Shown one piece after another: positions 43,834 through 52,802 of a stretch of 64,000 bases of DNA. The DNA lies in NCBI RefSeq assembly GCF_030381805.1, contig NZ_JAUDRH010000002.1, forward strand, positions 496,001 to 560,000, written 5' to 3'. Below the pieces are notes generated by a model. The model was given only the letters and a program-made list of their open reading frames with translations. It searched no databases and was not told the origin of the DNA. Positions within the stretch are counted from its first letter, which is position 1. Every line of letters begins with the position of its first letter. This DNA is from Chlorogloeopsis sp. ULAP01. GTDB lineage: Bacteria > Cyanobacteriota > Cyanobacteriia > Cyanobacteriales > Nostocaceae. The position numbers and the translations under genes were made by a program.

Positions 43834-43866
43834 TGAAGTTTTTCTGCTGTTGTAAAAAACCTCCAA

Positions 43867-43885
43867 AATCCAGTCAAACTGGATT
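43867..43885. promoter_or_regulatory. perfect 8-3-8 palindrome
   Basis: AATCCAGT-caa-ACTGGATT, 34 bp upstream of the hydrolase remnant start on the minus strand. Operator-like by shape; no regulator can be assigned. Confidence 0.35.
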
Positions 43886-44102
43886 AGATACTCAGAGGCT
43901 AAGAATGTCTAGTTATACCTTGCCACTGCGCTTCCAAATTCTCAAGCAGATAATTACGCACAGCTTGGGGCTAGCTTTCCAAGAACTGTGTAACCAGAGC
44001 CTACGCTTGAATAGCCAACCCTTTCGCTTAACAAGCGTGCCATTCGGGTCATAACAGGAGAAGTACTAAACTAACCTACAATCAGGTTAAAAAATAAAAT
44101 TA

Positions 44103-44690
44103 ATGCACGAATTTCCTGACTATATTACACATTACTACGAACAAGGCAGCGACATTCTCAAAAATATTTGCAGTCATGCCGATGAAGTAGCCGAGGTGAT
44201 ACTAGCGGATCTCAAAGAGACTGGTAAGCGGGCGTGGCTACATCCTGGGTATCTTGAGGAACGGCGCACAGTTGAAGCATGGTTGTACGACGAGTTTGAA
44301 AACAAGGGTAAAAAGCCATATCTCAAGCACCCGCTTTATTTTGTCTTAGGCGAAAATGATGACTTTTTTCAAAAACATGGGTTTTTTAGCAATGCCAATC
44401 CTGACAAATTAAGACTGCCTTTGTCGCTCTTTACGAGTGATATGATTTCCTTCACATATCCTGATAGTATGCCAAGCTTGGCAATTGCGACACTTGAGCG
44501 AGGCAAAGCTTATCGGAAACCTTTTCACGGCAAGGTTTTTACATTAGAAGAAATTAATGACATTGTGCAGACATATGGGTTGCCAGGGGACAAGTGGAAA
44601 TATGAAGATTACTGGCGCTATGACCGCTTTATTGAAGTACAAATATGGGATGATCGACCCATTTGGAATTTTTTGCAAATATCGCTGTAA
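44103..44690 (+). CDS. uncharacterised protein
   Basis: A 195-residue soluble protein that I do not recognise. It starts at ATG 44103 (MHEFPDYITHYYEQG), contains KNICSHADEVAEVILADLKETGKRAWLHPGYLEERR and is rich in aromatic residues, with several Trp and Tyr near the end (WKYEDYWRYDRFIEVQIWDD). No signal peptide, membrane segment or repeat. The start has no strong ribosome site. The length and composition are those of a normal gene. Neighbours are remnants and an unknown small gene, so the context gives no help. Confidence 0.6.
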   Translation: MHEFPDYITHYYEQGSDILKNICSHADEVAEVILADLKETGKRAWLHPGYLEERRTVEAWLYDEFENKGKKPYLKHPLYFVLGENDDFFQKHGFFSNANPDKLRLPLSLFTSDMISFTYPDSMPSLAIATLERGKAYRKPFHGKVFTLEEINDIVQTYGLPGDKWKYEDYWRYDRFIEVQIWDDRPIWNFLQISL

Positions 44691-44990
44691 ACCATTTGTC
44701 AAGGTTAGAACACCGAAGGATAATGTTGTTATTTCTGGAATTCCCAATGCTTGAAATCAACAATTAGCTGAATTGCAAATTGAACTAAAAATTTTTCTTT
44801 CGTCAATCTTGATAAATGTAGTTATGGGCGGATGATATAGTTGCCTAATTACACAATCTAAGTTGACGATGAATATACAAATGAACTACTATAGGTGTAG
44901 TACAATAAGTTGTTAAAAGCAGAAGTTAAGAATAATACTTGCAGATAAAGAGCTTATTGAAATCGTAATATCAATTTAGGGAAAAGCTTT

Positions 44991-45203
44991 ATGCAGTTGA
45001 AAAGATGGGAATCCCCCCGCCGACAAGGCAGGAATGACAAGGGTAAAGGAGGCTCCGCACGACAAAGGCAAATCAAGAAACAACAGCAGATGCTTAGAAA
45101 AAAGTTAAAGACCGAAGCTAAAGAAGAAAAAAGTAAATATCAAGACAGGGGGGAAGTGAATTTACACTTCTCCTTATTTTTTGACTTTTCAAGGAAAAAA
45201 TAA
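44991..45203 (+). CDS. small basic protein (doubtful)
   Basis: A 70-residue frame, strongly basic in its first two thirds (KRWESPRRQGRNDKGKGGSA, then RQRQIKKQQQMLRKKLKTE), followed by a hydrophobic tail that runs into a terminator hairpin. AGGGA lies before the ATG. The tail being read from a terminator suggests that the true gene, if any, ends earlier or that the frame is chance. Not recognised. Confidence 0.3.
   Translation: MQLKRWESPRRQGRNDKGKGGSARQRQIKKQQQMLRKKLKTEAKEEKSKYQDRGEVNLHFSLFFDFSRKK
45150..45182 (+). terminator. probable intrinsic terminator
   Basis: GGGGAAGTG-aattta-CACTTCTCC followed by TTATTTTTTG. A 9-bp stem with one wobble and a T-rich tail. It would end a transcript arriving from the 44103/44991 side. 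Confidence 0.65.
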
Positions 45204-45680
45204 AGCTTTAATATAAAATAAAAAGTAATAATTTATTCTTAAAAACTAGATTCTTGCAGTGACAACAGCAGTCAAGAGCCAGAAGTAAAATAGACATTAT
45301 ATATGACTTTGAGACTAACTTTTTGTACCTCACACTCCTTGAAATCTGCTTTATTGTTTATCTATTGAAACTGCTAGTGAGTCTGAAAATATAAATAACA
45401 TTTGTACCCGGAAATAAAATTATTATTATTACTTATTAGTTTACGTTCTAACGATTAGAACTGCTATGGCTACGCAAACAGTGGTATGATAATTCTTTAA
45501 AAAATAAACAGTGAGATAGCTCAAGTCATGCTTTTGTGACTATTATTCCTAAATTCATCACAAGTTCCTCAAATTTTTGATCTATAACTCACAAGCGGAG
45601 AATTTTAGGAATTATGATTTACTTCTATCTCTCCATCTCACCTCTTGAAAGAGTCAAAATATGATGTTGGAGCGTGGTTT

Positions 45681-45941
45681 ATGGCAAGAAGATGGGCAAC
45701 ACTCCAGAAGGCAAAAAGGCAACAGAGTGTCTTGCTCCCAGAGCAAGCAAAATGCGTAGGTGGAATACCAAAGGAGCAAATTTCCTATCCTTTGGAAAGT
45801 CACTCTCCAACGATAAATCATGCCTTGTATGAGAAGTTATCAGGTTACTTTGCCGATACTTCCAGAATGGCAGATTTAGCACATTCTCAATTTGGCGATC
45901 GCCACTGGGCAAGACAGAATATAGCTAGATCCATAACTTAG
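45681..45941 (+). CDS. possible small protein (doubtful)
   Basis: An 86-residue frame from ATG at 45681 (MARRWATLQKAKRQQS, then YEKLSGYFADTSRMADLAHSQ). It has no known domain, and another frame (from the ATG at 45693) is also open for 46 codons across the same bases. Coding status is unclear. The region from 45204 to 45644 shows no other feature. Confidence 0.25.
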   Translation: MARRWATLQKAKRQQSVLLPEQAKCVGGIPKEQISYPLESHSPTINHALYEKLSGYFADTSRMADLAHSQFGDRHWARQNIARSIT

Positions 45942-46041
45942 TGGAGATAGTAAACGTTTGCTTCTATAATCGCACTCCTCACACCAACATCCTGAATTGA
46001 GAAACACTCCTCAATGCGATCGCTTAACTGAGTTATGAATA

Positions 46042-46075
46042 GAAAAAGCCCTATTCAAAATAGATTTGAACAGGG
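46042..46075 (-). terminator. terminator of the fasciclin gene
   Basis: On the minus strand, CCCTGTTCAAA-tctat-TTTGAATAGGG followed by CTTTTTCT: an 11-bp stem (one mismatch) and T run, 50 bases past the fasciclin stop. Confidence 0.78.
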
Positions 46076-46124
46076 TTGATGGCTAAAAATTATATGTCTA
46101 CAAAGACATAAGGAGCTTCCAAAA

Positions 46125-46931
46125 TTACAAATTAGGAGGCAATATTACTTGATCAATTGCATGGATGACGCCGTTACTACCTTTAATATCTGGTTTCACA
46201 ACATTAGCATCATTTACCATTACACTCTTGCCACCATCGGCTTTGACAGTGATTGGACTACCTTCAACGCTATTTACTTCGCCAGATTTTAAGTCAGTTG
46301 ATAATACCTGACCAGATACCACATGATAAGTCAAAATTTTGACTAATACTTCTTTATTTTCTGGCTTCAACAAATCTTGTACAGCATCTGGTGGCAACTT
46401 AGCAAAAGCTGCATCTGTGGGTGCAAATACAGTGAAAGGCCCTTTGCCCTGTAAAGTTTCTGTTAACCCAGCTGCTTTCAAAGCTTTAGTTAACATCGTA
46501 AATTCTTTATTGGATTCTGCCAGAGCTACTAAATTTTTACCTTCTGTACCTGTTGATGGTTGAGTTGGAGTTGTTTCTACTCCTGGTGCGGGAGCAGGGG
46601 CAGGTGTAGTTTCAGGAGTTGTAGGTGGAACTGCCGGAGTACTTCCAGGACAAGCCGCGCGATTATAAGGACACTCATCTAAGATACTCGGTCTAGGATT
46701 TAGTGGCCCTTGCCCCGTGTTTTGTACTAGATTGTTTTGACCTAGTATTTTGCCCTTTGGCGCTGACGCAGGCGCACTCAGTGTGCTGCTATACGGTGTT
46801 CCTTGGGAGACACTGTGTTGAGAATTGAGTGCCTCGTTTGCTCCTACAGGCAACCCAATCAGGAGACTTGCGCTCGTCACTCCTGCCATACCAGCAAACT
46901 TTGCCAGCAAATTGCTATAATTTACCTTCAT
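46125..46931 (-). CDS. fasciclin domain protein, secreted
   Basis: A 268-residue exported protein with start ATG at 46931 (an upstream frame extension is less likely). The signal peptide (LLAKFAGMAGVTSASLLIGL, cut near VGANEA) leads to a Pro/Thr-rich linker (TPAVPPTTPETTPAPAPAP) and one fasciclin (FAS1) domain: NLVALAESNKEFTMLTKALK, GPFTVFAPTDAAFAKLP, VLVKILTYHVVSGQVLSTDL and GVIHAIDQVILPPNL. FAS1 domains mediate adhesion. Two cysteines (ECPYNRAAC) in the linker may form a disulfide. It is a typical cyanobacterial surface or periplasmic protein. Confidence 0.88.
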   Translation of the reverse strand: MKVNYSNLLAKFAGMAGVTSASLLIGLPVGANEALNSQHSVSQGTPYSSTLSAPASAPKGKILGQNNLVQNTGQGPLNPRPSILDECPYNRAACPGSTPAVPPTTPETTPAPAPAPGVETTPTQPSTGTEGKNLVALAESNKEFTMLTKALKAAGLTETLQGKGPFTVFAPTDAAFAKLPPDAVQDLLKPENKEVLVKILTYHVVSGQVLSTDLKSGEVNSVEGSPITVKADGGKSVMVNDANVVKPDIKGSNGVIHAIDQVILPPNL

Positions 46932-46967
46932 AAATTTTGTTTGGCTTAAATTTCCACACATTACCAT

Positions 46968-47717
46968 AAAGATTTATAACATCTTGTTACACAAAAAATC
47001 TAATTGTATAAGTAATTTTTGACCAAATAAAGCAGTTATGATGGCAATATCTAATGTCTTTAAGATACTCATACTGAAAGCAATCAGGAGCATTAGCGTA
47101 AACAAAATATCAATAAAATATATATTGAGTAAATAGACTCTTAGGAACACTTATATGTTTCCTTAAAGCACAACTATTTTTTGGGAATTGCAGACAAAGT
47201 CTTTAATATATGGGAAAAGTTTAACGTGTCCCATCTAAAATTTTTTACTGAAAATCTTTGCCGATGGGCGAAAATTAATACAATTAATTTCAGTAATTCT
47301 GATTGCTAACCAAAAAATCTTCCAAATTTATGTTCTGTTGTATGAATATCACATTCTATAGCAGTAATGATTAAATATTAAAGTTTTTTCTGAGTGCGCT
47401 CAGAAATATTTCATCATTAATTACATAAATTAAGGATGTAGGATAATTATAAAAGTGTTTTCAATTATACTAGTGGAATTTTTACTATGATTACTTGTGT
47501 AATCAAATAATTTAGTGCCAATCGGCACATAGAAAATTTTCAAACAAAATTATTAATATGTAAGCATTTTTGCTTAACTCTACACGAATATAAATCTATG
47601 TCTAATTGATGCTTAAAAGTTTGGGTATTATACAATTAAATTATTTTAAAATAAGATTAATTTTTATGAAGGTAAAACTGTAAAATTAAAACATCAACTA
47701 TAAACAGGGTTTTTACA
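46968..47717. other. AT-rich spacer with one strong hairpin
   Basis: No gene in about 750 bases. TTTCTGAG-tgcg-CTCAGAAA at 47387-47406 is a perfect 8-bp hairpin that could be an operator or terminator. The remainder is over two thirds A+T. Confidence 0.45.
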
Positions 47718-48515
47718 ATGTTAGAATTGTATCAATTTGAACTATCTCAATACTCAGAAAAAGTGCGCTTAATTCTCGACTATAAAGGTTTGGAATACCG
47801 CAAAATCGAGGTTACACCTGGGATAGGACAGGTAGAACTCTTTCGTTTGACCGGTCAGCGGCAAGTTCCCGTGCTTAAAGATGGGTATCAATACATTGTT
47901 GACTCTACTGAGATAGCCAAGTACTTAGACTTACATTATCCCGATCGCCCACTGATCCCACAAGATTCCAAAAAGCGAGGTTTGTGCTTAATGATGGAAG
48001 AGTGGGCGGATGAGTCAATCGGCATTAAAGGAAGAAAGGCACTATTTTCTGCCATTAGTCAAGACCAAAACTTCCGCAAAGCATTGTTACCTAATTCTGT
48101 TCCAGATGTCTTCAAAACTGTTGTAGAAGGAGTGCCAAACGATGTACTCAAACTTTTGGGCTTTGGAGTCGGTTATAGTCCAGAAGCAGTACAAAAAGCG
48201 ATCGCCGATTTGAGACAAGATTTGGAAGCTTTATGCCTACTGTTGGCAGATAGTCCTTACTTATTGGGAGATGAGCCTACTCTGGCAGATTTTGCAGTAG
48301 CAGGTTTATCTATATTATTAAAATTTCCTGATGGCCCTTACCTGGATTTGCCAGTAGGTATCAGAGGCAAAGGAGTACCTGGTTTAGCAGACAATCCTGC
48401 CTATGAACCATTCTTTATCTGGCGCGATCGCCTTTACGCCCAATTCCGCAAACCAATTTTAGGTTCTGGGTTCTCTACTGGTACAACTGCGCCTACTTCG
48501 ATTCAAATTGAGTAA
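47718..48515 (+). CDS. glutathione S-transferase family protein
   Basis: A 265-residue GST. The N-terminal thioredoxin-fold domain shows LYQFELSQYSEKVRLILDYKG, with a Ser in the catalytic position (S-Q-Y-S), GQRQVPVLKDG with the cis-Pro, and D-S-T-E for glutathione gamma-glutamyl binding. The helical C-terminal domain includes LLADSPYLLGDEPTLADFAVAGLS, the N-capping box typical of GSTs. Cytosolic; it conjugates or isomerises electrophiles with glutathione. It is monocistronic. Confidence 0.88.
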   Translation: MLELYQFELSQYSEKVRLILDYKGLEYRKIEVTPGIGQVELFRLTGQRQVPVLKDGYQYIVDSTEIAKYLDLHYPDRPLIPQDSKKRGLCLMMEEWADESIGIKGRKALFSAISQDQNFRKALLPNSVPDVFKTVVEGVPNDVLKLLGFGVGYSPEAVQKAIADLRQDLEALCLLLADSPYLLGDEPTLADFAVAGLSILLKFPDGPYLDLPVGIRGKGVPGLADNPAYEPFFIWRDRLYAQFRKPILGSGFSTGTTAPTSIQIE

Positions 48516-48662
48516 TTAGTCATTAGTCAATAGCCAACAAGTCAAAGAATAGAAATTTTTGAATGTGACTTCCCTTGCTTTTTCAAGTTATGTGTCATCA
48601 AAAATTTTCTCGCTCATTAAAATTCAACATAAAATAAGGCACGTAAGTATGTAGTTAATGAA

Positions 48663-50396
48663 ATGAATTTAGGACAGCCATTAGGTTCAGTCATACAAGG
48701 TTCTCTCATCGGCGGATTAGAAGTGCGATTGCACCCTGATATTTCTGTTGAAGATATGCGGGTGGGTAAATTTCTAGTTGTGCAAGGTATACGATCGCGT
48801 TTTTTCTGCATGCTAACAGATGTGGCACTGGGAACTGCTAATCAACGAATTATCGCTAATCCTCCTAGTTGGGAAGATACTTTTTTGCGAGATGTTTTAG
48901 CCGGTAGTGGTACTTATGGCACTATCAATCTCGCACCCATGCTCATGTTTACCCCTGAATCTAATGAATCTTTTTCGGCTACAAATGGTAAATCTGCAAA
49001 TCCTTTTGTACCGTCATCGGTGACAGGATTGGCATCATTTCAGCCCCAAACAAGCACAACTATGGAATTGATGCCAGTCAAAACTATTCCCACTCATTTT
49101 AGCCAGGTTTACGAAGCCTCAGAAGAAGATTTTCGCCGCGTATTTGGCTGGGAAGACGATCCCCACAGAAAAAACTTTTCCATCGGTAAACCATTAGATA
49201 TGGATGTGCCGGTGTGCATCGATTTAAATCGCTTTGTTGAACGTAGCAATGGCGTCTTTGGTAAATCTGGAACGGGTAAATCTTTTTTGACACGCTTACT
49301 TTTAGCAGGAACAATTCGTAAAAACGCGGCAGTAAATTTAATTTTTGATATGCACTCCGAGTATGGCTGGGAAGCTGTATCAGAAGGAAAACAATTCAGT
49401 ACAGTTAAAGGTTTAAAGCAGTTATTTCCCAGCAAAGTAGAAGTATACACGCTCGACCCAGAATCGACCAAGCGTCGCGGCGTTCCTCATGCTCAAGAAC
49501 TTTACCTCAGTTACGACCAAATTGAAGTTGAAGACGTTAAATTATGCTCTCGCGATTTAGGACTTTCGGAAGCGAGTATTGATAATGCCAACATTCTCTG
49601 TGCCGAGTTTGGCAAATCTTGGATTCTGCAATTATTGAACATGACCAACGAGGAAATCAAGCTTTTCTGTGAAGAGAAGCGGGGACACCAAGGTTCAATT
49701 ACTGCATTGCAACGCAAACTCTATCGGCTGGAAAATTTAAAATATATGCGGGCTGCTTGTCCGCACAACTATATAAATCAAGTTATGCGTTCAATAGAAG
49801 CGGGTAAGAACGTTGTGATCGAGTTTGGTTCCCAGTCAGATATGCTTTCCTATATGTTGGTAACGAATATGATTACCCGCCGCATTCACCAACATTATGT
49901 TAGTAAAGCAGAAAAGTTTTTGCAGACCAAAAATCCTAACGATAAACCGACACAATTAATGATTACCATTGAGGAAGCACACCGTTTCCTTGATCCTGCC
50001 ATAGTGCAAAGTACTATTTTTGGTACGATCGCCCGCGAAATGCGCAAGTATTTCGTCACACTGTTGGTAGTCGATCAACGCCCATCAGGGATAGATAATG
50101 AAGTCATGTCCCAGATTGGTACTCGCGTCACTGCCTTGCTGAATGATGAAAAAGATATTGACGCAATTTTTACAGGCGTGTCTGGTGCTGGCAGTCTCAA
50201 ATCAGTACTAGCAAAATTAGACTCTAAGCAACAAGCCTTAGTTTTAGGTCATGCCGTTCCCATGCCAGTAGTGGTGCGTACTCGTCCCTATGACGCCCAA
50301 TTCTACACCGAAATTGGTGATGCTGCTTGGGAAGAAAAATCAGATGAAGAAGTATTCGCTGCTGCTGATTTAGCTAAGGCGGATCTTGGGTTTTAA
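48663..50396 (+). CDS. HerA-like ATP-binding protein (DUF87)
   Basis: A 577-residue AAA+-like ATPase of the HerA/FtsK superfamily. After an N-terminal barrel-like domain (VIQGSLIGGLEVRLHPDISV) come Walker A G200-KSGTGK-S207, an acidic strand LIFDMHSEYGWE, Walker B with MITIEEAHRF and the arginine-rich LLVVDQRPSGID. HerA proteins pump DNA, often with NurA nucleases in end resection; no NurA gene lies next to this one. In cyanobacteria this version is a common stand-alone gene. Soluble. Confidence 0.87.
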   Translation: MNLGQPLGSVIQGSLIGGLEVRLHPDISVEDMRVGKFLVVQGIRSRFFCMLTDVALGTANQRIIANPPSWEDTFLRDVLAGSGTYGTINLAPMLMFTPESNESFSATNGKSANPFVPSSVTGLASFQPQTSTTMELMPVKTIPTHFSQVYEASEEDFRRVFGWEDDPHRKNFSIGKPLDMDVPVCIDLNRFVERSNGVFGKSGTGKSFLTRLLLAGTIRKNAAVNLIFDMHSEYGWEAVSEGKQFSTVKGLKQLFPSKVEVYTLDPESTKRRGVPHAQELYLSYDQIEVEDVKLCSRDLGLSEASIDNANILCAEFGKSWILQLLNMTNEEIKLFCEEKRGHQGSITALQRKLYRLENLKYMRAACPHNYINQVMRSIEAGKNVVIEFGSQSDMLSYMLVTNMITRRIHQHYVSKAEKFLQTKNPNDKPTQLMITIEEAHRFLDPAIVQSTIFGTIAREMRKYFVTLLVVDQRPSGIDNEVMSQIGTRVTALLNDEKDIDAIFTGVSGAGSLKSVLAKLDSKQQALVLGHAVPMPVVVRTRPYDAQFYTEIGDAAWEEKSDEEVFAAADLAKADLGF

Positions 50397-50489
50397 ACTA
50401 TTTCTATATCTATATGACTGAAATCTGATTAAGAGATAGTGCTTCTATGTCTGTAACTACATAAAAAATACCGTAATCTTAAAGTATAA

Positions 50490-51299
50490 TTATTTACGAA
50501 CGCATGACGCTCCAAACAAACTTAGTGACCACCAAGCCAGATGTGTATACTGAGCGCACTCAAACCATGTAAATGTAAACACAATGTAGGCAACTACCAC
50601 CGCCTCAATCCCCCGGCAAGGCGACTTAATAACCAGCCACAGACCCAATCCTAACAGCGACAAGTAAGACACTAATCCTAGTACACCCACTGATAAAATT
50701 GTATCTAAAATCAAATTGTGTGCTTTCACCGTAGGTAGCGTTTGCCTGCCACGCTGTCCATCAAAGCCCTGGTAGTCAAAAGTAAAATTGCCTAAGCGAG
50801 TAATCTTCACCCATTTAACCGATTTAGAATTTTTGACGTGGGGATAAGCACTACCAAAACCATTCATACCCCAACCGAGTAAAGGGCGTTTACTGATACC
50901 GCGTTGTGATATCTCCCACAAATACACTCTGTCTGATGTTAGTTGTTTGAGAATCTTGGTATTGCTATCAAAGTTGAATCGATTCAGTGTTTCAATGTTG
51001 CGAGTCAAGGAAACTGCACCGACAAACAACAAAGCCACTAACACAGTGCAGAGCATAAAGGAGCGTACTTGTTTGCCCAGAGGGAACTGGTAGAGCCAAT
51101 AAACTCCTGCGACAACAAAAGCTAGTATTCCCGCCCTAGTTTGAGTCAGCAGCAATGCAGGGATAATTAGGATACTAGCCATAGCAGCATAACGAGTACT
51201 CAGCCACCGCCATTGCCAACCAATAAGCGTTATCACTGCCACTGCTGCTAGCACAAATGAAGCATGACCGCGATGAGAATACAAGCCGTGAACCACCAA
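50490..51299 (-). pseudogene. O-antigen ligase, 5' truncated
   Basis: 269 codons that resemble the middle and end of a WaaL/O-antigen ligase (GLYSHRGHASFVLAAVAV, then TQTRAGILAFVVAGVYWL, then GWGMNGFGSAYPHV, then GQRGRQTLPTVKAHNLILDTIL with the conserved H-N-x-x-L). It starts inside a helix; the first 150 residues, including several membrane helices, are missing. An in-frame stop is found 30 bases upstream, in sequence of another gene. A remnant that is probably not functional. Confidence 0.8.
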
Positions 51300-51501
51300 G
51301 ACGGAGAGGTTCTGTCCATAATCTCCTATCTACTTCTGTTATACCAAAAACACCGTCAGCATTATAGCTTGTAGTTGGTTTCCAATTGTCAGTTGCACCA
51401 GGGCTAGAGGGGATAATAGTAAATGCAAAACTTGCTTGACCCGTCACCCCAAATATTAAGACCGATGCAAACCAAGCTATAGAATGTTGCATGAATCGCA
51501 T
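51300..51501 (-). pseudogene. N-terminal fragment of a secreted protein, fused to the ligase remnant
   Basis: ATG at 51501 starts a signal peptide (HSIAWFASVLIFGVTGQASFAF) and about 40 residues of a beta-rich exported protein (FTIIPSSPGATDNWKPTTSY, then NADGVFGITEVDRRLW). In the same frame it continues into O-antigen ligase DNA out of phase (to 51175). Two unrelated broken genes were joined near 51270-51310, most easily by a deletion. Confidence 0.5.
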
Positions 51502-51586
51502 TTTTTGTAACTCCTCTGTGTATTGAAGTTCAAAGAGATGTCATTTTGGTTGTGAAATCAGATATAAATTATCGTGATAATGATTT

Positions 51587-52750
51587 CTATTTACTCGATA
51601 GTTTGACAAGACGAAACTCTACAAATGGCATAGCCAACCAACCATTCCAAACTGTTTCTGATACTTTTTCTTGCAGACACTTAGCTAACCGTTCAGAAAT
51701 ATGATAAATGAGTTGTAGTCGATATAATGTGTCACATTTAAGATCAGGAAAATAATAAAAACCGCAATCTCTTAAGCCGCGAGCTTGATTAGTAATAGCA
51801 AGTTCAAGCTGACCATTACGCCAAAAAATCATTGCATCTAAATCAAAAAATGTACTTTCTCTTGGTTGAACTAAATAATATTGTCTTCTTTTACCTAGTC
51901 CAGGTCTAACCATTTCGCTAAACCAATTGATTTCTTTCCCATCGATATCAATTAGAGTTACGTTGATAGAATGTGCTTGGTAAAAGCGAAAAGCAGTTGA
52001 TGTGTTGTTAGTAACACGAATCCCTAAATTTATATCTGTTTTGGCTCCACTTTGCATAGGAGGGATAGCCAAAACAGACTCCGGCATATCTGTTTTGAAC
52101 AGGACTCCATCAATTTCTATTGCATAAATATCAGTTGATAAGGGTTGAACTAGACGAATATTTAACCAAGGTGTAACCAAAATTTGTGAATTAGTTTCTC
52201 GTACAGTTCTTTCTTGGCTATTGTTAAATTTTGAGACATATGTAGTTTTGTTGTCAGTCTTCAAAATAAATCGAAGCTGATAAGTTTCTGGCTGAAGTAC
52301 TTTAAAAGACCAGAAGTAATTAGGCGTAATAGAACCAATCACGTAATCAGGAATGGTAGGAATTTTTAGTTGTAGAGAGTTATCTTGCCAAAAGAGTCTT
52401 GCAGTTAGAGAAAAAGTTGTGCGGCATTTAGGCCTAATTGTATACCACTCGAATTGTCTGGTATGGTTACTCTCCATCAGTCTGTTTAACTGATTATTAG
52501 TAATGTCTTCTTCAATCACTAAATCTCCTTGTATTATTTGTCCATCTGATGTCAAAAGCTCTGGGATAAAAGCTTGTAAGGGTTTAAGATAAAAATAATT
52601 TGAATTATTGTGGTTGATACTCACACATAATTTGATTGGAACATCAACTCCAATTTGATTTTTTGGAATGGGATAAATCCTGGTAGGAAAGAGTAGTGTA
52701 TTAGGATTAACAACCTCTATGCATATACCATTAGATTCAAAAGATGTCAT
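51587..52750 (-). CDS. two-repeat beta-domain protein A (unknown family)
   Basis: A 387-residue protein without signal peptide or membrane helix. It holds two copies of a roughly 180-residue unit: a strand with N-x-T/S (SINHNNSNYFYL in copy 1, VTNNTSTAFRFY in copy 2), a D-G-[QK]-[IE]-I turn, then NYFWSFKVLQPETYQLRFIL or YYFPDLKCDTLYRLQLIYHI, ending in a phrase like TPWLNIRLVQP or MPFVEFRLVKL. This alternating pattern suggests an Ig-like beta-sandwich. I do not recognise it. It shares start (MTSFESN) and layout with the gene at 52803, clearly a tandem duplicate. Confidence 0.68.
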   Translation of the reverse strand: MTSFESNGICIEVVNPNTLLFPTRIYPIPKNQIGVDVPIKLCVSINHNNSNYFYLKPLQAFIPELLTSDGQIIQGDLVIEEDITNNQLNRLMESNHTRQFEWYTIRPKCRTTFSLTARLFWQDNSLQLKIPTIPDYVIGSITPNYFWSFKVLQPETYQLRFILKTDNKTTYVSKFNNSQERTVRETNSQILVTPWLNIRLVQPLSTDIYAIEIDGVLFKTDMPESVLAIPPMQSGAKTDINLGIRVTNNTSTAFRFYQAHSINVTLIDIDGKEINWFSEMVRPGLGKRRQYYLVQPRESTFFDLDAMIFWRNGQLELAITNQARGLRDCGFYYFPDLKCDTLYRLQLIYHISERLAKCLQEKVSETVWNGWLAMPFVEFRLVKLSSK

Positions 52751-52802
52751 GTTGGCTGTCCTCTCAATTTTCAGGTTTTCATGCGCGTCAAACTTTTTGA
52801 CT

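Noticed and set aside
43833..44054. 73-codon plus-strand frame before the unknown gene at 44103
   Set aside because: It overlaps the start of the beta-lactamase-fold remnant and has no family features.
46339..46563. 74-codon frame opposite the fasciclin gene
   Set aside because: It is a complement shadow of the FAS1 coding strand.
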